A DNA stretch of 52,348 bases from an uncultured bacterium. Its GTDB lineage: Bacteria > Bacteroidota > Bacteroidia > Bacteroidales > Bacteroidaceae. The DNA lies in the NCBI GenBank assembly GCA_905216025.1, contig CAJMSE010000024.1, forward strand, positions 1-52,348. The letters run 5' to 3'. Made by a program: the position numbers and the translations under genes. Under the pieces are notes generated by a model that did no database searches, was not told the DNA's origin, and saw nothing but the letters and a program-made list of their open reading frames with translations. Shown in pieces: positions 41,743 to 49,830 of this stretch; the first letter of the stretch is position 1, and each line of letters opens with the position of its first letter.

Positions 41743-41774
41743 TTTGGACTAAAGCTATTTTTTCGTAACTTTGC
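41743..41774 (+). promoter_or_regulatory. pckA promoter
   Basis: TTTG (41743-41746), 19-nt spacer, TAACTTTGC (41766-41774), a full consensus promoter. It predicts a leader of about 80 nt. A further TACTTTTGC at 41676-41684 could be a second, weaker start. Confidence 0.85.
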
Positions 41775-41863
41775 CGCAATTTAGAGGGTGGATATTGCCT
41801 TATGACAAAGCTGCCGCCTCTTTATAGTTAGGATAATCATTAATACAATAAACGTTTTTTAAA

Positions 41864-43477
41864 ATGGCAAAGTTTGATAAGTCAGTTTTAGAGAAGTATG
41901 GTATCACAGGTACCACTGAGGTAGTGTACAACCCTTCGTACGAGACCCTGTTCGAAGAGGAGACCAAGGAAGGCCTTACAGGTTTTGAGAAAGGTCAGGA
42001 GACAGAGCTGGGCGCAGTGAACGTGATGACCGGTATCTACACCGGCCGTTCGCCCAAGGACAAGTTCATCGTCATGGACGAGAACTCTAAGGACACCGTT
42101 TGGTGGACATCAGACGAATACAAGAACGACAACCACCCCGCTACGGAGGAGGCATGGGCTGCCGTTAAGGAAATAGCAAAGAAGGAGCTGTCAAACAAGC
42201 GCCTGTTCGTTGTCGACGGCTTCTGCGGAGCTAACGCCGACACACGCATGGCCGTTCGCTTCATCGTTGAGGTGGCATGGCAGGCACACTTCGTCAAGAA
42301 CATGTTTATCCGCCCCTCAGAGGCCGAGCTGGAGACATTCGAGCCCGACTTCATCGTATACAACGCCTCTAAGGCTAAGGTCGAGAACTACAAGGAGCTG
42401 GGCCTGAACTCAGAGACGGCAGTTGTGTTCAACGTTACAAGCCGCGAGCAGGTGATCATCAACACATGGTACGGCGGTGAGATGAAGAAGGGTATGTTCT
42501 CTATGATGAACTACTATCTGCCGCTCAAGGGCATCGCTTCGATGCACTGCTCGGCAAACACCGACCTCAACGGCGAGAACACCGCAGTGTTCTTCGGTCT
42601 GTCAGGTACAGGTAAGACCACGCTGTCTACCGACCCGAAGCGTCTGCTCATCGGCGACGACGAGCACGGATGGGACGACAACGGCGTGTTCAACTTCGAG
42701 GGCGGATGCTACGCCAAGGTCATCAACCTCGACAAGGAGAGCGAGCCCGATATCTACAACGCCATCAAGCGCAACGCCCTGCTCGAGAACGTAACCGTTG
42801 CCGAGGACGGCACAATCGACTTCGCCGACAAGAGCACGACGGAAAACACCCGCGTGTCTTACCCCATCGAGCACATCAACAACATCGTTCGCCCGAAGAG
42901 CGCAGCTCCCGCAGCAAAGAACGTGATATTCCTCTCGGCCGACGCATTCGGCGTTCTGCCTCCCGTGTCTATCCTTACTCCGGAGCAGACGAAGTATTAC
43001 TTCCTCTCAGGATTCACCGCAAAGCTCGCCGGAACAGAGCGCGGCATCACCGAGCCGACACCTACATTCTCTGCCTGCTTCGGCCAGGCATTCCTTGAGC
43101 TGCACCCCACGAAGTATGCCGAGGAACTGGTGAAGAAGATGGAGAAGAGCGGTGCCAAGGCTTATCTCGTGAACACGGGTTGGAACGGCACGGGCAAGCG
43201 CATCTCCATACGCGACACCCGCGGCATCATCGACGGCATTCTCGGTGGTGCTATCCTCAAGGCTCCCACGAAGAACATTCCTATCTTCAACTTCGCAGTG
43301 CCCACAGAGCTTGAAGGCGTGGACACCAACATCCTCGACCCGCGCGACACTTACGCCGACGCAGCCGAGTGGCAGAAGAAGGCTGAAGACCTCGCCGCAC
43401 GCTTCCAGAAGAACTTTGTGAAGTATACGGGCAACGAGGCAGGCAAGGCTCTCGTGGCAGCAGGCCCGCAGCTGTAA
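41864..43477 (+). CDS. pckA: Phosphoenolpyruvate carboxykinase (ATP)
   Basis: 537 aa, the normal size for the ATP-dependent enzyme. It interconverts oxaloacetate + ATP with PEP + CO2 + ADP. In fermentative Bacteroidetes it mostly runs toward oxaloacetate, fixing CO2 on the way to succinate. The kinase loop is GLSGTGKTTLSTD (about 244-256), with the RSPKDKF substrate loop (about 64-70) and IGDDEHGWDD metal site. Codon choice (GTT, TCT and GGT more frequent) differs from neighbours and suits high expression. It has a consensus promoter and a clear terminator and stands alone. Confidence 0.97.
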   Translation: MAKFDKSVLEKYGITGTTEVVYNPSYETLFEEETKEGLTGFEKGQETELGAVNVMTGIYTGRSPKDKFIVMDENSKDTVWWTSDEYKNDNHPATEEAWAAVKEIAKKELSNKRLFVVDGFCGANADTRMAVRFIVEVAWQAHFVKNMFIRPSEAELETFEPDFIVYNASKAKVENYKELGLNSETAVVFNVTSREQVIINTWYGGEMKKGMFSMMNYYLPLKGIASMHCSANTDLNGENTAVFFGLSGTGKTTLSTDPKRLLIGDDEHGWDDNGVFNFEGGCYAKVINLDKESEPDIYNAIKRNALLENVTVAEDGTIDFADKSTTENTRVSYPIEHINNIVRPKSAAPAAKNVIFLSADAFGVLPPVSILTPEQTKYYFLSGFTAKLAGTERGITEPTPTFSACFGQAFLELHPTKYAEELVKKMEKSGAKAYLVNTGWNGTGKRISIRDTRGIIDGILGGAILKAPTKNIPIFNFAVPTELEGVDTNILDPRDTYADAAEWQKKAEDLAARFQKNFVKYTGNEAGKALVAAGPQL

Positions 43478-43509
43478 TACAAGAAAAAGTTTTTAATTTC
43501 ATAATGGTT

Positions 43510-43550
43510 GCTCTGTTCCGGCGTGATGCCGGGGCAGGGCTTTTCTTTTT
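43510..43550 (+). terminator. pckA terminator
   Basis: A 13-bp stem with a few G-T pairs (GCTCTGTTCCGGC and GCCGGGGCAGGGC), a 5-nt loop, then TTTTCTTTTT. The T tract overlaps the -33 element of the next gene. Confidence 0.88.
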
Positions 43551-43579
43551 GTGGTTCGGGGAATTTTTATTAAATTTGC
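43548..43579 (+). promoter_or_regulatory. Promoter of the TPR regulator gene
   Basis: TTTG (43548-43551), 19-nt spacer, TAAATTTGC (43571-43579), a full consensus match 30 nt before the start codon. Confidence 0.85.
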
Positions 43580-43609
43580 AGCCGCAAACTGCTAAACCTG
43601 TAATAACCG

Positions 43610-45178
43610 ATGAAAAGACATGTCTTTATCATGCTCGCTGCCGTCATGCTCTTGCAGGGATGCCTTTTCTCTGCAAGCCGCCGTGACGGGTTAGCCGTGG
43701 CGGAGCGTATCATGGAGGACAACCCAGACTCGGCATGCCGCATTATCGATGGAATAAGTCCCCGCGACCTGTCATCCGATGAGGCGCTTGCTGTCTACGG
43801 ACTGCTCCGTATGGAGTCGGCCTACAGATGCTATAAGCCTTATGATGCAGATTCGCTGACAGACTTCAGCATAAGATATTTCGAGAAGAGTAAGGACATC
43901 CCGCGCCTTGCGCGTACATATTTTTATAAAGGAATGACAGTGTATGGCAGCGGCCGGCATGATGAGGCACTGACCTGTGTCAAGAAGGCCGAGGCGCTGG
44001 CGCGGTCACTTGACGACAACACCTTGAACCATAAGATATACGAAGGCCTTGTCATGATAAACCATCAGGCAAAGTGCTACGACATGATGCTGGAATATTC
44101 GAAGCGCTCTCTCGAATGCTCACGGCGTGACGGACGGCCGTATTGGCTGGCATACAGCCTTATGCACATGGCAAACAGCTATATGTTTCTTGATAAGGAT
44201 GACAGTGCACGTGTCTTTGCTGATAAGATATTGCCGTTGTTGGAATCGTTGCCAAAGAAAGATGTCGCTTTTTTCTATGCGGGTGTAGGGTGTGTTTACC
44301 ATGCAGGAAAAGATGATGTCGGAGCTGAGAAATTACTGAAAAAGTCTGTAGAGATGTACCCGCGGCACATGGCTTATGATGTGCTTGGTGACATATATCT
44401 TTCAAATGGGCGGTTTTCAGAAGCAGAGTTGTTATGGAAAAAAGCAATGAATACAGAGGATATACAGGTAAGATTGTCTGTTTATTCTTCCATGATGGAT
44501 TATTACGAGAAGCTCGGCAACTTTTCCGCCGCCATTGACATGGCCCGTAAGCGTATGAAACTGAAAGACGAGATGATAGCGCGGAGGGAGAAAGTGAAGA
44601 TAGCGGAGATACAACTGAAGTATGACAAAGAGGTCGTGGAGAAAGAAATGTATCAGAATGTGGCCATGCTGCTTGCTGCTTTGATGTTTTTTCTGCTGAT
44701 ATTCTTTCTGTTTATCTATTACCATCGGCATAAGGTACGCAAGTTTCATGCCATCATAGACACCGCTTACGACAGGATAGAGAAATTCGAGATGCAGGTG
44801 CAGGCATTGGAGAGCACCGGCAGGGACGTCATGAGAGACATGGAGCGCATAAGAGCCAAGGCCGACTCTCTTTACCGTTCGCTGGCAGAGCGGGTGTCGC
44901 GCGGCAATTCTTTGGCCGGAGAGATTGCTGCCGGTGCCACCATGGCTACATGGTCCGGCGAAGACACAGACTGCTTCATAGATTATTATAAGGTGCACAG
45001 CTACGACGCCGTTGCCGGCTGGGAGAAAGAATATAATAATCCCACGCTGGGGCAGATGGCATATCTCATCCTCGTTGATATGGGTTACGGCCGGGAGGAC
45101 CTGATGCGGATATTAGGCATCGGCGACTCGTCGCTGCGCTCCATCCGCTCGCGTCTCAGAGCGAGAAGACCGTCATAA
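43610..45178 (+). CDS. Membrane-spanning TPR regulator with C-terminal HTH-like end
   Basis: 522 aa. Residues 1-18 are a signal ending LLQGC, a lipobox with C18. Residues about 25-320 are helical TPR-type repeats placed in the periplasm. One membrane span is at 351-372, followed by YHRHK, and a coiled coil at about 380-435. The end (GQMAYLILVDMGYGREDLMRILGIGDSSLRSIRSRLR, 481-516) looks like a DNA-binding helix-turn-helix on the cytoplasmic side. Proteins of this layout are frequent in Bacteroidetes and are thought to be one-component regulators; the signal is unknown. It has its own promoter and sits just upstream of a low-G+C operon that it may control. Confidence 0.8.
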   Translation: MKRHVFIMLAAVMLLQGCLFSASRRDGLAVAERIMEDNPDSACRIIDGISPRDLSSDEALAVYGLLRMESAYRCYKPYDADSLTDFSIRYFEKSKDIPRLARTYFYKGMTVYGSGRHDEALTCVKKAEALARSLDDNTLNHKIYEGLVMINHQAKCYDMMLEYSKRSLECSRRDGRPYWLAYSLMHMANSYMFLDKDDSARVFADKILPLLESLPKKDVAFFYAGVGCVYHAGKDDVGAEKLLKKSVEMYPRHMAYDVLGDIYLSNGRFSEAELLWKKAMNTEDIQVRLSVYSSMMDYYEKLGNFSAAIDMARKRMKLKDEMIARREKVKIAEIQLKYDKEVVEKEMYQNVAMLLAALMFFLLIFFLFIYYHRHKVRKFHAIIDTAYDRIEKFEMQVQALESTGRDVMRDMERIRAKADSLYRSLAERVSRGNSLAGEIAAGATMATWSGEDTDCFIDYYKVHSYDAVAGWEKEYNNPTLGQMAYLILVDMGYGREDLMRILGIGDSSLRSIRSRLRARRPS

Positions 45179-45201
45179 CAACTTATCTACACCTCTTTTT
45201 T

Positions 45202-45264
45202 ATGAGAAAAAGCGTTTATAGCGTTGCAATTGCAGCGCTCAAAGCATTCGCTGCGTCTCTTTAA
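45202..45264 (+). CDS. Possible 20-aa hydrophobic peptide
   Basis: An ATG-TAA frame encodes 20 residues, beginning MRKSVYSVAIAAL and ending KAFAASL: two positive residues then an Ala-rich, partly amphipathic stretch. It begins 23 nt after the regulator stop and ends 72 nt before the -7 element of the next operon, so it would ride on the regulator transcript. No strong ribosome-binding site is seen, but Bacteroidetes often lack one. It overlaps an 18-bp palindrome, so the frame may be chance within a regulatory site. If real, it could be a signal peptide or leader. Confidence 0.25.
   Translation: MRKSVYSVAIAALKAFAASL
45221..45238. promoter_or_regulatory. Operator-like palindrome GCGTTGCAATTGCAGCGC
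   Basis: 18 bp with 8 of 9 paired positions. The half-site GCGTTGC recurs inverted at 45302-45308 (GCAACGC) and directly at 45390-45399 (GCGTTGCAAT). The three sites bracket the promoter at 45313-45345. Candidate binding site for the TPR regulator. Confidence 0.45.
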
Positions 45265-45312
45265 GTTCTTTTCCATCAGGTTGTTACGGTGAAAACGTAC
45301 TGCAACGCCCTG

Positions 45313-45345
45313 TTTGTGGCAAAGGAAAAGACTCGCTAAATTTGC
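45313..45345 (+). promoter_or_regulatory. Promoter of the low-G+C operon
   Basis: TTTG (45313-45316), 20-nt spacer, TAAATTTGC (45337-45345), 20 nt before ATG 45366. Confidence 0.85.
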
Positions 45346-45365
45346 GCCAAAAATTTTAAATAGAT

Positions 45366-45749
45366 ATGAAACAAATCAAAAAATTATTGGCGTTGCAATC
45401 ATTATTGATTGCAGTTGTTCTTCATTCAAGTGCAGAATCCATTGTATCTAGTCCTGGACATAATGAAGACGAGAAAGCTGTAAGTGAGTATCCGCATTTC
45501 TTCGAGGGGCTTCCACCAGGAGTTACGGAAGAGAACAAATCTAAAGATTCTCTTACTTATTATTTTCATAAACCTCAAAAGAATGTGGATGTGGAGATAT
45601 ATGATGAGAATGAAGTGCTTATAAATAAAGACAGCCGTAGCGTCGGCCGTAATGAGAAGGTGTCATATAGCCTTCCTCAGGCAGAAGAGGGGAAGCGGCT
45701 TGTGTTGATAAGATGTGAGGATGGAGAGGTGTATGGTAATAACTATTAA
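45366..45749 (+). CDS. Small secreted protein, DUF3244-like
   Basis: 127 aa with a signal peptide of about 1-23 (VVLHSSA). The mature part has an acidic spacer (to about residue 62) and then a small beta domain. Its DVEIYDENEVLINKDSRSVG...VSYSLPQ...GKRLVLIRCEDG pattern resembles the immunoglobulin-like DUF3244 domain found in Bacteroidetes secreted proteins. The resemblance is by eye only. It is the first gene after the operon promoter and the one closest to the regulator, so its product should be the most abundant. No enzymatic motif is present; a surface or signalling role is possible. Confidence 0.65.
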   Translation: MKQIKKLLALQSLLIAVVLHSSAESIVSSPGHNEDEKAVSEYPHFFEGLPPGVTEENKSKDSLTYYFHKPQKNVDVEIYDENEVLINKDSRSVGRNEKVSYSLPQAEEGKRLVLIRCEDGEVYGNNY

Positions 45750-45770
45750 AACTAATAACATTAAAATAAT

Positions 45771-46619
45771 ATGAAACATAGATTTTTATCGTGCTTATTG
45801 ATGACTGTAATGGCAGTAGGAGCATACGCACAGGACGATTTCACAGACAGTGAGCGTGAGGTTTTTAATGCGCATAAGGATGAGATAACATCTCGTTCGA
45901 GGATAGCCGGTGAGGATGCGCATGCGGAGTTATGTATGAAATACAATGTACCGAAATCGCAAAGCAAGAGATTGGAGGCTGTACTTATGACACGGGAACA
46001 ACGTAAAGCGGTATATGACTATATCTATCCATCGTTGCCACAGCATCGGGCACAGGCCAAACTATCCGTAGATAGTGTATATCAGGACCGTGTGGATGAG
46101 ATTTTAATTCCATACAACAAAATGTCGGGAGAAAACATTACGTTTCTGTTACGCAGGCGCAAGGCATTCAAACTTGATGACGCTCAGTATGAATACCTGA
46201 TGAATCATGCCATAGCGATGTGTCGTAAGATGCGCAATGACCGTAAGGCAGATGTCTGGAATGAAGAGATGGAGATAATGAGAAATACGTTAGGGAAAAA
46301 GATGTTTAACAGTTTCTTGGTACAGAAGAATGCATCTGAGGTGACAAGGAGAATGAAAGGTTCATGGAAAAAGCTACAGGATGCCGGGTTGACAGAAGAA
46401 CTTGACAGTGTGTCAGACTGTGCCCGAATGTATATGTTCTATATGGAACAAGAAAAGATAAAGACTGTATACAAGAATTTTTCTACTGAACGGAAGAAGA
46501 AATTGGCGGAAAACGACAGGCAGATGCCCAAGGTTGTTAAAATGTATTATGCTCTTGCACGAAAAGAGCGGGAATCGAAGAAGGCTGAAGAGAATAAGAC
46601 AAAGGGACTCGTATGGTAG
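45771..46619 (+). CDS. Secreted helical protein of unknown function
   Basis: 282 aa with a signal peptide of about 1-20 (GAYAQ). The mature protein is charged and predicted almost wholly alpha-helical, with many Lys/Arg/Glu, two MTREQRKAVYDYIYP-like helices near residues 73-87 and a Lys-rich C-terminus. It is not recognised. The periplasmic, helix-only character recalls LTXXQ/Spy-like chaperone proteins, but no LTxxQ motif was found. It starts 21 nt after the small DUF3244-like gene. It could be a periplasmic chaperone for the exported neighbours, which is a guess. Confidence 0.6.
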   Translation: MKHRFLSCLLMTVMAVGAYAQDDFTDSEREVFNAHKDEITSRSRIAGEDAHAELCMKYNVPKSQSKRLEAVLMTREQRKAVYDYIYPSLPQHRAQAKLSVDSVYQDRVDEILIPYNKMSGENITFLLRRRKAFKLDDAQYEYLMNHAIAMCRKMRNDRKADVWNEEMEIMRNTLGKKMFNSFLVQKNASEVTRRMKGSWKKLQDAGLTEELDSVSDCARMYMFYMEQEKIKTVYKNFSTERKKKLAENDRQMPKVVKMYYALARKERESKKAEENKTKGLVW

Positions 46620-46645
46620 TGATAAAGGTTTAATTGAAAGTAATT

Positions 46646-48055
46646 ATGATGGATTTAATACGTAAATGCATGGCTGTGGCAGTCATGCTGTTGGTAGCCG
46701 CGTCGGTATGTAACGCGGTGACAGATGAGAAGGTGATAAAAGCAGTGGAGGTGCTTAAGGGTATTGACGGCTCAAGTGATAAGGCGGAGGCTATAAATGT
46801 TCTTAAGATGGCAGCTGAGCGTGATACCAATGTTTATGCGATGAATGCGCTTGGAATAGTTTATATGAATGGTATAGGAACAGAGTGCGACACAACAGCT
46901 GCGACATTCTGGCTTGAGCGTGCAGGAGAGCATGGGTCTACTATTGCACTGCGAAATCTGGGAATGATGTATAAGTATTCACGTGGTGGCGTGGCTCAGG
47001 ATTTTCCACGGGCTTATGGATATTTTGCTAAGGCTGTGGCTGCAGGTTCTGTGATTGCATTGTATGATCAGGGATATATGTTGTACAAAGGTCTTGGATG
47101 CCGGCAGGATTATAAAAGTGCGATAGAACTGTTTAGACAGGGAGCTGACAGTGATCATGCTCCATGTCTTTATATGCTTGGCTTGTGCTATCGTAACGGG
47201 TATGGAGTAGAGCGTGATTTGGAACGGGCGGCATTCTATCTTAACCGTGCGGCGAAGTTTAATTATCGTGATGCAAGAGAAGAGCTTAGAAGAGAAAACC
47301 CGGAAAACAATATTAATGACATGATTGTAACTGTAGAACAATCGATAGAAGCACCGGAAACGATGCCGAGCATAACTCCTGTAGCAGTGGATACATCGTC
47401 GCTTGTCGGTAACTATCAGGGTATTCTTGTCGTTTACGATTGGAGCGGATGTAATGTGATAGACCGGCGGCCTTTGTCTGTTAATCTGAAGATGAAGGAC
47501 GGTTTGCTTCATGGATGTTGGTATGAAGGACAGGATACAGTTATTTTCCGTGCATCAGTATCTGAAAATGGGCATATAGAGTTTCTTTGTGGTATGATGC
47601 GGCAGACTGACCGATATATAACAAAAGACTCTGTGCTTTATAAGTTTGAGAATGCGGATGTTAATGTATTTGAGAATACCGTGACAGGAAGTGTAAGACT
47701 GTATTCTGTGTCGGAACAGGAGCCTCAACGCCCGATGTATATATGTTTGCAGAAAGGCAATGCTGACGAGTATGCAACTCCTGATGTAGCAGGGGCTGAC
47801 GCACGGCTTTATGCATGGCCAAATCCATTCTCGGGACATGTTACGCTGAGTTTTGAATTGCCTGAACCGGTAGAAAAATCTTCAGTCGCTCTTTATAGCC
47901 AGTCTGGTATGCCGGTATTTACAGCAACTCTTGGCGCTTTACAGTCTGGTAAGCATTCGTTTACTATGAATCCTTCTGTACCGGACGGGGTATATGTGCT
48001 TCATGTGACGGCAGGAACCAATCATTATAGAACTATTGTTGTAAAGAAGAACTGA
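46646..48055 (+). CDS. Sel1-repeat protein with T9SS sorting tail
   Basis: 469 aa from ATG 46646; ATG 46649 is equally possible, and a TTG at 46634 is rejected. Signal peptide is about 1-23. Residues about 50-215 carry four to five Sel1-like repeats (ALGIVYMNGIGTECD, NLGMMYKYSRGGVAQD, DQGYMLYKGLGCRQD, MLGLCYRNGYGVERD). A separate beta-rich domain lies at about 255-375. The last 80 residues (LYAWPNPFSGHVTLSFEL...GVYVLHVTAGTNHYRTIVVKK) are a classic type A T9SS tail, so the protein should reach the cell surface. Sel1 repeats usually bind other proteins. Confidence 0.85.
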   Translation: MMDLIRKCMAVAVMLLVAASVCNAVTDEKVIKAVEVLKGIDGSSDKAEAINVLKMAAERDTNVYAMNALGIVYMNGIGTECDTTAATFWLERAGEHGSTIALRNLGMMYKYSRGGVAQDFPRAYGYFAKAVAAGSVIALYDQGYMLYKGLGCRQDYKSAIELFRQGADSDHAPCLYMLGLCYRNGYGVERDLERAAFYLNRAAKFNYRDAREELRRENPENNINDMIVTVEQSIEAPETMPSITPVAVDTSSLVGNYQGILVVYDWSGCNVIDRRPLSVNLKMKDGLLHGCWYEGQDTVIFRASVSENGHIEFLCGMMRQTDRYITKDSVLYKFENADVNVFENTVTGSVRLYSVSEQEPQRPMYICLQKGNADEYATPDVAGADARLYAWPNPFSGHVTLSFELPEPVEKSSVALYSQSGMPVFTATLGALQSGKHSFTMNPSVPDGVYVLHVTAGTNHYRTIVVKKN

Positions 48056-48060
48056 ATAAA

Positions 48061-48903
48061 ATGAAAAAGCATATATTATTATTAATATTTTTATTAAATT
48101 TGTTGCCGGCAGTGAAAGATGGCTGCATTGAAGTTGGTTTAGCTGTATCGGCTCAAAGAATGGGCAATGAGGGTGGTGATTACTATTTCTGCGATGACGA
48201 GGAAATAGGAGAGTATGTTTCTCCTATTCCATGTGATGAAGAAATATGTATTATGCCATGTCCTCATTGTGATGCGTCTTTTCCTTGTGATGAATGGGGA
48301 TTGCATGATTGCGGTATTTATGAAGAAGATGATGGCTGGCATGGACCTTGGACCGGTACTGGTGGAGGTGGTGGTTCTTCTTCTGGAGGTGGAGGCTCAA
48401 CAGGTGGCTCAACATCTAATCCGTGGTTGCAGACAGGGAAAACAGTTTGGAATAAAATGTCAAATGATGTTAAAAACAATAAGAGTATGACTTATAAAGC
48501 TACAATATCATCAAATAACGCTGTTATTACGGATATTTCAAATAGTATAACAGCAGCAGGAGTTGCTGATTATGTAACACAACAACTTACAGAATTAGGT
48601 TCTAATAGTAAATATATGGAATTCTCACAAAAATTATCATATTTGGGACTTGCAGTAGGAGGAAGCCAGACTGTTGTTCTGGTTTTAGACAAAGGATTTG
48701 GTGATTTGACAGCGGGTGATTGGTGTACGATTGTGTCAACGATAAGTACTGGTATTTCTATATATTTGGGACCAACTCCATGGGGATTAGGCTTAGGTGC
48801 TTTTGGCATGGCAGTAGGAGTAATGGGGGCTATGCTTTATAATGAAATAGATGTGAAATTAAGAGATGGAAGAATTGTTCATATAGAATTATTGGAAGCA
48901 TGA
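48061..48903 (+). CDS. Exported Cys-rich/Gly-linker protein with hydrophobic glycine-rich C-terminus
   Basis: 280 aa, not recognised. The hydrophobic N-terminus (1-18) is followed by a likely signal cleavage near VSAQ (31). Residues 44-84 hold seven cysteines (44, 58, 63, 67, 70, 76, 84). A Gly/Ser linker spans about 98-118. The C-terminal domain is helical (120-195) and then strongly hydrophobic with many glycines (198-262), as in membrane-inserting toxin or bacteriocin ends. The gene starts 5 nt after the Sel1 gene and overlaps the next gene by ATGA. The overlap with a polytopic membrane protein recalls toxin-immunity pairs, but no known toxin domain is seen. Confidence 0.6.
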   Translation: MKKHILLLIFLLNLLPAVKDGCIEVGLAVSAQRMGNEGGDYYFCDDEEIGEYVSPIPCDEEICIMPCPHCDASFPCDEWGLHDCGIYEEDDGWHGPWTGTGGGGGSSSGGGGSTGGSTSNPWLQTGKTVWNKMSNDVKNNKSMTYKATISSNNAVITDISNSITAAGVADYVTQQLTELGSNSKYMEFSQKLSYLGLAVGGSQTVVLVLDKGFGDLTAGDWCTIVSTISTGISIYLGPTPWGLGLGAFGMAVGVMGAMLYNEIDVKLRDGRIVHIELLEA

Positions 48904-49787
48904 TACTAAATCGTTATTATAATAAGAACTTTATTGTTGGTGGCGTTTTTGTCGTGACTTTATTCCTTAGCATGACTTATTGGATTGCTATACGGCTTCA
49001 TAATGGTATGGCGGGAGAATCGGAAGTGCTCTTTTATGCTTTTATGATGGTAGGGCTTGTGTTTGTTACATACATGGGAACGAAAGAACCTATTTTTGTA
49101 TCGGAATATGAAAACAAGTTTGTAATAAGGTATTTGCCATTCAGAGAAAAAACAATCATGTTCGATGATATTGTTGATTATCGATACCCAGTGAGTATCG
49201 CTCCAGTATATAAAATGTCATATGGGAAAAGAAAAGGCGTTACAGGGTATAGGATATTATTGAGAGGGAATGAGATAGTTGATCTTTATGATACGTTCAT
49301 AGGTATGGATAAACTTGCATTAAGATGGAATTTAAGTAGAAATATTCCTCAAAATGTTGGTAAGTACATTCCCGGTGATTATGATTTCTCTTTTAGTCCT
49401 GATTGGAGAATGTTCTTGGGATGGCGTTCGATGCTTGTATTACTTGTTGTATACGTTCCTGCAATACGGAGAATGATAGATCATCCAAGCAGTCTGATGC
49501 TCTGCATAATGATTCCTATATTTGTGTTTACTATATACGTACTGTGTCGTCCGATGACAAAATTCATAGTTAAGGAAGACCAGTTAATCATGAAAAATTG
49601 TATTGTGAGTAAATATAGCAAAGCAATACCTTTGAAAGATGTAGATTGGATAAGTATCAATGACAGAGAATTGTTCATAAAGGTACATGGAATTGATATA
49701 ACAAAGATTCCTCACATGCTATCCGATAATGATAAAAGACTATTTTCAGAAAAGCTGCAAACAATCGGTATTTATGTGCTTTGCTAA
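48900..49787 (+). CDS. Membrane protein with duplicated 2TM + PH-like unit
   Basis: 295 aa. Membrane spans are predicted at about 11-31, 43-60, 173-190 and 198-216. Each pair is followed by a beta-rich stretch resembling bacterial PH (DUF304-type) domains: KFVIRYLPFREKTIMFDDIVDYRYP (73-97) and QLIMKNCIVSKYSKAIPLKDVDWISI (228-253). The two halves look like an internal duplication. The start codon overlaps the previous stop, so its level is tied to the exported Cys-rich protein. It may protect against or help insert that protein, but no function is known for this arrangement. Confidence 0.65.
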   Translation: MILNRYYNKNFIVGGVFVVTLFLSMTYWIAIRLHNGMAGESEVLFYAFMMVGLVFVTYMGTKEPIFVSEYENKFVIRYLPFREKTIMFDDIVDYRYPVSIAPVYKMSYGKRKGVTGYRILLRGNEIVDLYDTFIGMDKLALRWNLSRNIPQNVGKYIPGDYDFSFSPDWRMFLGWRSMLVLLVVYVPAIRRMIDHPSSLMLCIMIPIFVFTIYVLCRPMTKFIVKEDQLIMKNCIVSKYSKAIPLKDVDWISINDRELFIKVHGIDITKIPHMLSDNDKRLFSEKLQTIGIYVLC

Positions 49788-49830
49788 TTGAGATGTTGTA
49801 GTATTGATGCTTAGTATATATTAAGGTGAT

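Larger units (their letters stand above)
40953..41863. other. Large gene-free region, composite repeat island plus pckA promoter
   Basis: About 0.9 kb without a supportable gene. From left to right it has a reverse palindromic element (41022-41055), a GGGAATGATGGGA-rich tract, a perfect 26-bp hairpin (41139-41239), another G/C-rich tract, a forward palindromic element (41360-41392), the 152-bp repeat in reverse (41391-41542), another palindromic element (41578-41634) and the pckA promoters. Confidence 0.8.

Noticed and set aside
46634..46645. TTG start for the Sel1/T9SS gene
   Set aside because: Two ATG codons follow within five codons and begin a normal signal peptide.
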